Assembly (NCBI GenBank): GCA_015059285.1
Contig: SVAS01000001.1
Location: 132,217 to 196,216 of the forward strand
Direction: 5' to 3'
Source: Bacillota bacterium
Lineage (GTDB): Bacteria > Bacillota_I > Bacilli_A > RF39 > UBA660
DNA length: 64,000 nucleotides
Positions 57,686 through 64,000 of the stretch are shown here, in pieces. Within the stretch, counting starts at the first letter, position 1, and each line of letters starts with the position of its first letter. The notes beneath the pieces are model-generated. The model did not search any database, had not been told where the DNA came from, and saw only the letters and a list, made by a program, of their open reading frames with translations. Both the position numbers and the translations under genes were made by a program.

Positions 57686-58290
57686 TTAATAGATTAGATG
57701 ATACTTTTGTATATATATTAACAGAACTAAAGTCTATACTAGGTCCAATTATAATAATAGTATTAGTGCTTACAATTATACAAATTTTAATTAATTATAT
57801 AAAATATGGTGGAAAAATATTTGATGTTTTTAAAAAACGGAAAAGTATTAATATAACATATGATAGTTTAGAAATAATAATTAAAAATTTAAAAGTTTAT
57901 TATAAATTGATTAAAATTAATAATGGTCAAGTAATTTTACTTTTAGAAAGCGGTATATACGTACTATATATATTAGATTATAATGGCATAATAACAGGTG
58001 ATATAAAAAAAGACACTTTAGTTTTAAAAGCTAACACTGAAAACCAACAGAAAATTGCTAATCCTGTCTATGTGATTAATAATCAAATTAAAAAATTAGA
58101 AAAAATTGTTAATGAAAATATAAAAGGTTATGTTCTATTAAAGAAAGGTTGTCTTTTTAGTGTTTTAAATAGAACTGATATAAAAGTAATTCCAGCTAAC
58201 GCTTTTTATTATCATTTTTCTAAATTCATTAAAAATAAAAAATTAAGTAAAAAACAAATAGATGAAATATATGAGAAAATAGTTGCTTAA
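57682..58290 (+). CDS. Hypothetical N-terminally membrane-anchored protein
   Basis: TM helix ILGPIIIIVLVLTIIQILINYI then beta-rich domain. Confidence 0.5.
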   Translation: MINRLDDTFVYILTELKSILGPIIIIVLVLTIIQILINYIKYGGKIFDVFKKRKSINITYDSLEIIIKNLKVYYKLIKINNGQVILLLESGIYVLYILDYNGIITGDIKKDTLVLKANTENQQKIANPVYVINNQIKKLEKIVNENIKGYVLLKKGCLFSVLNRTDIKVIPANAFYYHFSKFIKNKKLSKKQIDEIYEKIVA

Positions 58291-58346
58291 AACTATTTTT
58301 TTCTTTTAATTTTAGGTATAATATTTATAGAAAAAGTAGGTGAATT

Positions 58347-60230
58347 ATGGCTATTACAAAAACAAATTTTATTAATTATAGTAGATGTCCTAGATATGTA
58401 GCGCTTGATGACTTGAAAAAAGAAAAATTAGATAGCGTAGTTACTTTAGAAGAATATAGAAAAGAAGAGGAAGCTGAATATATAAAAGAATTACTTGGTG
58501 ATATGTATGATGAAGATAATAATGATTTAATAGATGTTAAAAACGAGCATTTAGAAGTGATGCTTCCTTATTATAATAAAGTAGAAATCTTAGCAGGGCA
58601 ACTATCCCCTAAATATTTTGAAGGAACTTTTAAATATTCCGCTCATACACAAGCCCAAGAAAGTTTTGATTTTAAAAAAAATGGTATCAGGTATTTATGT
58701 TATGTGGATATTTATAATGAAACAAAAGATGCTTTTAATATTATAGAAGTAAAAGCAACAACTACTAATAAATATTTAGGTATAGGAAAAACAGTTAAAG
58801 ATGAGTTTGGCAATAAAAAAGTCAATTCTATCTTTCAAAGAGGGGACGATGGAATATATTATTTGTTAGAAGAACTTAATGTTAATATTAGTGACTATAT
58901 GGAAGAAGATAAATATTATACATACAAACAAAAATTATTTAAAAAATTAGATCCTTCCGGTCATTATGTTTTTGATTTAGCTGTTCAAAGATATATTATA
59001 GAAAACGATTTAAAGCAAAACAATATGAGTGATAAGATTGATAAAATTAAATACTATTTAGCTGTTTGCAATGCAGATTATGTATTTAATGGTAAATATG
59101 AAAATGATGAACCGCTTTATGAGACTGATGAAAATGGAAATGATATTATTTGTTATTTTGATATGACTAGCATTACAAAAGACTATTTAGATATAGTTGA
59201 TATTGAAAGAAAAAAAGTAGAAATGTATATTCAAAATTTAAAAATAGATCCTGTTCCTATTGGACAATATTGTGAAAATAAAAAGACAACAGTTTGTAAA
59301 TACAAAAAAATATGTTGGTCACATATTCCATCTTATAATTCAGTGTTTAATTATATTGATAGCCATCATGGATTTAAAGATGAAAACGGTAATAAATATG
59401 AATTATTTGATTTAGTTAGTGATGGTATTATCAAAATGGAAGATATTCCTACCAATTATTTAAATCGTCCTAAAAATGTAATTCAAAAAAATGCCTTAGT
59501 TAATGATGAGCCTTTTATTAATGAAAAGAAGATTATTGATGGTATAAAACAAATAACTTATCCAATATATCATTTGGATTTTGAAACGTTTCCTTGTCCG
59601 TTACCTCGTTATAAAGGCGAAAAATGTTATACTCAGTCAGTATTTCAATTTTCTCTACATATAGAAAAAGAACCAAATGTTTGTGATAAGGAAAAAGATC
59701 ATTATGAATTTTTAGCATATAATCATTCTGATTTGAGAGAAGAATTAGTTAAAAAAATGTGTGAATATATTGATACAAAAAGTGGAGGAACTGTTTTGGT
59801 TTATAATGAAGCTTTTGAAAAAACGAGATTGAAAGAACTAGCTAATATTTTTCCAGAATATAAACGAGAACTTTTAAAAATAAGAGAGATGATATTTGAC
59901 CTTATGAATATTACAAAAACCAAAAGTAGTTTATATGAAAATTTAGGATATGATAAAGAAGAAGCGAAAATGTTTAATTATTATCATAAAGATCAAAGCG
60001 GTTCATTTTCTATTAAAAAGTTTTTGCCCTTATTTAGTAATTTAACTTATAAAGGTATGGAAATAGGTAATGGCGTTGAAGCTATGATAGCGTACGCTAC
60101 ATTCCCTAAACTAAATGAAAGAGAATTTAAACATAAATATCAAAAATTAGTGGAATATTGTAAACAAGATACTTGGGCTATGTATGAAGTTTTAAAGGGG
60201 TTAAAAAAGAAAGTAGGATATCATGATTGA
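58347..60230 (+). CDS. DUF2779-like protein with Cas4-like N-terminus
   Basis: TKTNFINYSRCPRYVALDDL...EVKATT; YPIYHLDFETFPCPLPRYKGEKCYTQSVFQFSLH. Confidence 0.75.
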   Translation: MAITKTNFINYSRCPRYVALDDLKKEKLDSVVTLEEYRKEEEAEYIKELLGDMYDEDNNDLIDVKNEHLEVMLPYYNKVEILAGQLSPKYFEGTFKYSAHTQAQESFDFKKNGIRYLCYVDIYNETKDAFNIIEVKATTTNKYLGIGKTVKDEFGNKKVNSIFQRGDDGIYYLLEELNVNISDYMEEDKYYTYKQKLFKKLDPSGHYVFDLAVQRYIIENDLKQNNMSDKIDKIKYYLAVCNADYVFNGKYENDEPLYETDENGNDIICYFDMTSITKDYLDIVDIERKKVEMYIQNLKIDPVPIGQYCENKKTTVCKYKKICWSHIPSYNSVFNYIDSHHGFKDENGNKYELFDLVSDGIIKMEDIPTNYLNRPKNVIQKNALVNDEPFINEKKIIDGIKQITYPIYHLDFETFPCPLPRYKGEKCYTQSVFQFSLHIEKEPNVCDKEKDHYEFLAYNHSDLREELVKKMCEYIDTKSGGTVLVYNEAFEKTRLKELANIFPEYKRELLKIREMIFDLMNITKTKSSLYENLGYDKEEAKMFNYYHKDQSGSFSIKKFLPLFSNLTYKGMEIGNGVEAMIAYATFPKLNEREFKHKYQKLVEYCKQDTWAMYEVLKGLKKKVGYHD

Positions 60231-61377
60231 TAAAATAACTAATATTATAGAAAAATTAATAGAAAAAGGTTCAAATATTGAGCGTGAAAAAGATTACTTA
60301 ATAAAAAATAGTTTAAATATTTTAAAAAACAATAAATATGAAGAATTTGTTATAAATTTAAATCAGTTTATTGAAAGTAATATTAACAAAGAAACAGGAA
60401 TTAAAAATATATCAGTGGGTATTAAAGTAGGCAGTGCCAAGCTAATTATAAATAAGGGGAATTTTGAACCTAAAAATAGTGTATTTGATATAGCTAGTAT
60501 TACTAAATTATTTACTTTAAAACTTTGTTACGAGTTTAGAGAATTAGGCATTTTAGATTTCAATATAAAGATAAAGGATATAGATAATAGTTATATAAAT
60601 TTAGGTAATTATAAAATAATTGATATTTTGAAAATGCATGGATTAATTGAAACAGCAGGTAAATTATCAGAAACAAAGAATTACAATGAATTAATTGAAA
60701 GGTTAAAAACAGTTGAGGTAAAAAACTATGATAAATATGTTTATACTGATATTGGTTTTAATATTCTAGCTTTTCTTTTAGAAAAAATATATTATGATAA
60801 TTTTAATGAACATTTAACATTTGATAAACTATGTACAAAATATATTTTTAAACCTTATAATTTAATGAACACAGGTTTTAATTTGCAAGGCAAAGTTATT
60901 TTAGGTAATGATTTTGGAAATCTTCCGAGTGATAAAAAAGCCAAAATATTAGGTGGTGTTAGTGGAGCTGCTGGTATATATACAAATGTTTGTGATTTAT
61001 TACAGGTAGGAGAACTTTTAATTAATAAAAAATTTTTTAAAGAAGATTTTATTAATGAAATTCTAGATTATTATTTTTGGGATACGGTTGAAAGAAAAAG
61101 AAGTTATAGCGGAATTTATATTCATACACATAATCAAGATAAAAGTTATGCCCCAATTTATTTTTCTAATGAAACTATAGCGCATCAAGGGTATACCGGT
61201 GGAGTAGTTGCTTTTGATTTGAAAAATAAGATTAGTCAAGTAATACTTGTAGATGCTTTAGATAAAGAAAATAAAAAAACAGATAATTATTTTTACTATT
61301 TTCATCAAATTCAAAATCGTATTAGTTTGGATAGTTTAGTAATATATATTGTTAATGCATTAAAAGAACAAATGTAA
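60223..61377 (+). CDS. Beta-lactamase-family serine hydrolase
   Basis: DIASITKLF (SxxK), KYVYTDIGFNILAFLLEKI, HQGYTGGVVAFD. Confidence 0.8.
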   Translation: MIDKITNIIEKLIEKGSNIEREKDYLIKNSLNILKNNKYEEFVINLNQFIESNINKETGIKNISVGIKVGSAKLIINKGNFEPKNSVFDIASITKLFTLKLCYEFRELGILDFNIKIKDIDNSYINLGNYKIIDILKMHGLIETAGKLSETKNYNELIERLKTVEVKNYDKYVYTDIGFNILAFLLEKIYYDNFNEHLTFDKLCTKYIFKPYNLMNTGFNLQGKVILGNDFGNLPSDKKAKILGGVSGAAGIYTNVCDLLQVGELLINKKFFKEDFINEILDYYFWDTVERKRSYSGIYIHTHNQDKSYAPIYFSNETIAHQGYTGGVVAFDLKNKISQVILVDALDKENKKTDNYFYYFHQIQNRISLDSLVIYIVNALKEQM

Positions 61378-61453
61378 AATAATGTAAAAAAGAATTGAAT
61401 TACTTGAATTTAGTTAGAATATATTATATTATCATAATAGGGAGAGTGATAAT

Positions 61454-61654
61454 ATGATTCATCCTTCAATTGATAAGTTATTAAATAAAATAGGTTCTAA
61501 ATATTTACTTGTAAATATTGTATCTAATCGTGCAAAAAAAATGCAAGAAACAGAACATTATCAAATGAAAGAAAACGAATATAAATCTAAAAAAGCTATA
61601 GGAAAAGCTTTAGAGGAAGTATCAAAAGACTTAATCAAAATAAAAGAAGATTAA
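61454..61654 (+). CDS. rpoZ: RNA polymerase omega subunit
   Basis: MIHPSIDKLLNKIGSKYLLVNIVSNRAKKM...SKKAIGKALEEVSKDLIKI. Confidence 0.85.
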   Translation: MIHPSIDKLLNKIGSKYLLVNIVSNRAKKMQETEHYQMKENEYKSKKAIGKALEEVSKDLIKIKED

Positions 61655-61702
61655 GTCTTTTTATTCAATATAAAAGCATATATTTAAATAGGTGGTTTTA
61701 TA

Positions 61703-62893
61703 TTGAATGATGAATTATTTTTAAAAATTATCTCTAATAGTCCTAATCCTAATTTAGAACAATTAAAAAAAATTAGATTAGAATTACAAAAATATATTAA
61801 TAAAGACTATTCTTTTAATAGTGTTATGGAAATTATATTAAAAGAATTAAAAGAACAATCAGAACAAATTTTGTATAACTATAAACAAATTGTATCAGGT
61901 CTTTCTTCTTCTGTTTTTGTTAATGGTCACTATATAAATATAATAGGTGGTAATAAAAAAAGAGGTGTCCAAGATAAAATTGATGAACAAACTTTATTTG
62001 ATATCGCAAGTATCACTAAAATGTATATGGGATTATTAATTATGAAATTAAAGGAAATGGGATTAATAGATACAGCCAAAAAAATAAATGAATTAACTAA
62101 AACATTTAGTTTACCTAATTATTCTGTTGATGATTTAATTCATATGAGAGGCATTATTGTTACACCCATCAGATTAGATAGGTGTGAAAATTCTAAACAA
62201 GCTCTTAATATTTTAAAGAAAACTTATGTTGAAGATGAGAATAAAAGTATTTATACATATACAGATATTGGGTTAATAATTTTAACTTACATTTTGGAAG
62301 AGATTATGAATATGAAGTATAGTGAAATATTAGATAAGTATTTGTTAAGCCCTTTAGGACTTAGTGCTACTTATCATCCAAATTTTAATGTTACAGGTAA
62401 TGGAAGAAAAGACAATAAACCAAATGATCCAAAAGCTAATATTTTAAAACATGAAAATGGTTCAGCTGGCTTGTTTATAAATAGTAATGATTTAATTTTA
62501 TTAAGTAAACATTTATTTGATGGAAAATATTTATCTTTAGAGACATTAAAACAATTTTGTTGGAATAATGAAAGTAACTCAAAAGGAATATTTGGATGTT
62601 ATACATATCATAAACAAGGACTTGAAAAAACTTACGTCCCAGGTTTATATTCTAAAGATAGTTTTGCGTTTGAAGGATATACTGGAAGTGTAGTGGTATT
62701 TGATTTAATAAATAAAATTCATAACAATATTTTAGTAAATACAATGTTTGAAAACACTTTAGAAAAACATCCATTATATAATCGTGCTTTAAGAAGTTAT
62801 CAAGAAGTTCTTAGTGAAGCAAGTATCAAAATATGCGCGTTAGAAAAAATTTTTGAAGAACCTCAAAGTTTTGTCAAAAAAATAAAAATATAA
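61703..62893 (+). CDS. Beta-lactamase-family serine hydrolase, paralogue of 60223-61377
   Basis: TTG start; DIASITKMY, YTYTDIGLIILTYILEEI, FEGYTGSVVVFD. Confidence 0.8.
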   Translation: MNDELFLKIISNSPNPNLEQLKKIRLELQKYINKDYSFNSVMEIILKELKEQSEQILYNYKQIVSGLSSSVFVNGHYINIIGGNKKRGVQDKIDEQTLFDIASITKMYMGLLIMKLKEMGLIDTAKKINELTKTFSLPNYSVDDLIHMRGIIVTPIRLDRCENSKQALNILKKTYVEDENKSIYTYTDIGLIILTYILEEIMNMKYSEILDKYLLSPLGLSATYHPNFNVTGNGRKDNKPNDPKANILKHENGSAGLFINSNDLILLSKHLFDGKYLSLETLKQFCWNNESNSKGIFGCYTYHKQGLEKTYVPGLYSKDSFAFEGYTGSVVVFDLINKIHNNILVNTMFENTLEKHPLYNRALRSYQEVLSEASIKICALEKIFEEPQSFVKKIKI

Positions 62894-62917
62894 TGGTATA
62901 ATTTAGTTGGTGGTAAA

Positions 62918-63694
62918 ATGAAAGTAGAAAAAATAAAAAAATTAAAAAACGGTAAATATAAAATAGAATTAGACGATGATTATAAAATTACTACATATGA
63001 TGATGTTATTTTAAAACATAATTTACTTTTTAATAAAGAAATAGACAATGATGAATTAAATGAAATGATAAAAGATAACGAATATTATGATATTTATAAT
63101 AAATGTATAAAATATATTAGTAAAAAACTAAGAAGCGAAAAAGAAATAAAAGAATATTTAAATAAATTTGAAATAGAAGAAAATACTAAAAATAAAATAA
63201 TAAAAGATTTAAAAAATATTAATATGATTAATGATTATAATTTTATGAAAGCATATATTTCAGATCGTATATATTTAAGTAACGATGGTTTAGATAAAAT
63301 TAAAACTGATTTAATAAGTCATAATATTGATATTTCATTAATTAATGATGAACTTGATAAAATAGATAAAAGTATTATCAAAGAAAAACTCACTAAATTA
63401 ATAATAAAAAAAGTTAAAAGTAATCATAAAAATTCTAGTTATATGATACGTCAAAAAATATATCATGATATGATTAACTTAGGATATAGTAGTGAAATGT
63501 TTAATGAATGTTACGACTTATTGGATGTTGACGATAATGATAATTTAAAGAAAGAATTTAATAAATTATATAAAAGGCTATCAACTAAAGAAATAAATGA
63601 TAATTTGTATTTAAAAATAAGACAAAAATTATATCAAAATGGATATAATTTGTCTGATATTGATAAATTGATACAAGAAAAAAGAGATTATTAA
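62918..63694 (+). CDS. recX: RecX regulatory protein
   Basis: CIKYISKKLRSEKEIKEYLNKFEIEE... repeated three-helix modules. Confidence 0.85.
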   Translation: MKVEKIKKLKNGKYKIELDDDYKITTYDDVILKHNLLFNKEIDNDELNEMIKDNEYYDIYNKCIKYISKKLRSEKEIKEYLNKFEIEENTKNKIIKDLKNINMINDYNFMKAYISDRIYLSNDGLDKIKTDLISHNIDISLINDELDKIDKSIIKEKLTKLIIKKVKSNHKNSSYMIRQKIYHDMINLGYSSEMFNECYDLLDVDDNDNLKKEFNKLYKRLSTKEINDNLYLKIRQKLYQNGYNLSDIDKLIQEKRDY

Positions 63695-63703
63695 CAATCT
63701 CTT

Positions 63704-64000
63704 TTATTTATAATCTTTAATAGTTTTTTTGTATTCAGAATTAATATCACTATCAATAATATCTAAATTATATTTTTCACGAATTTTAACCCAAGAAGTA
63801 ATTGTTAAATTAGCATCTGTACTAATTTTTTCTTGTGTTAAAGTATCTAAAATTTCTTCTTTTGAATCTTCTAAAGATGGTTTTTCAGCTTGTTTAACTC
63901 TTAAAATAACAAAGTAACCATAACTAGATTTAACAGGAGATGTAGTATAAGCACCATCTTTTAACGCAACTGATGCATTCCAGAATTCTTCTACAACATC
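63704..64000 (-). CDS. PrsA/parvulin-like foldase C-terminus, truncated by window end
   Basis: Reverse-strand translation ...VALKDGAYTTSPVKSSYGYFVILRVKQAEKPSLEDSKEEIL...; absent from supplied ORF track because it has no start in window. Confidence 0.75.
   Translation of the reverse strand, partial: DVVEEFWNASVALKDGAYTTSPVKSSYGYFVILRVKQAEKPSLEDSKEEILDTLTQEKISTDANLTITSWVKIREKYNLDIIDSDINSEYKKTIKDYK

Noticed and set aside
63729-63917. + strand ORF of 62 aa
   Set aside because: Antisense to the clear prsA-like reading frame on the minus strand.
1-64000. CRISPR array or retron
   Set aside because: No regularly spaced 24-40 bp repeats, no cas genes and no reverse transcriptase ORF seen in the window.

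Overview
AT-rich, low-GC Bacillota/Mollicutes-like chromosomal segment, dense with short-spaced genes. Housekeeping blocks: ABC exporters, yqeG/yqeH, LTA-synthase-like sulfatase, tex, Y-family polymerase, comEB-like deaminase, spoVS, sufU/sufB, ssb, pyrimidine-nucleoside phosphorylase, rpoZ, recX, prsA-like, and three tRNAs (Cys-GCA, Gly-GCC, Gly-UCC). Accessory blocks: (i) 4.5-10.5 kb, three type IV pseudopilin-like genes with lectin/FGE-like C-termini, two of them under a duplicated promoter/leader; (ii) 24.7-31.5 kb, a Hachiman-type (HamA/DUF1837 + HamB helicase) defence operon, divergent from an operon of unrecognised proteins that includes an A7 frameshift, bounded by two related tRNA-3'-end-like/terminator elements; (iii) 31.6-33.3 kb, a HEPN-motif protein; (iv) 35.9-38.4 kb, a remnant Tn4451-like element (tnpV, large serine recombinase, oriT-like hairpins); (v) 46.9-51 kb, IbrA-like PAPS-reductase + GNAT + IbrB/ParB-like + PD-(D/E)XK-like protein next to tRNA-Gly(UCC) and a UDG-like gene. 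The most unusual non-coding signal is a pair of ORF leaders (31.34 and 38.80 kb) that are near-exact complements of the tRNA-Gly(UCC) anticodon-loop/variable-arm segment. All family calls are from recognising motifs in the translations. No database search was run.
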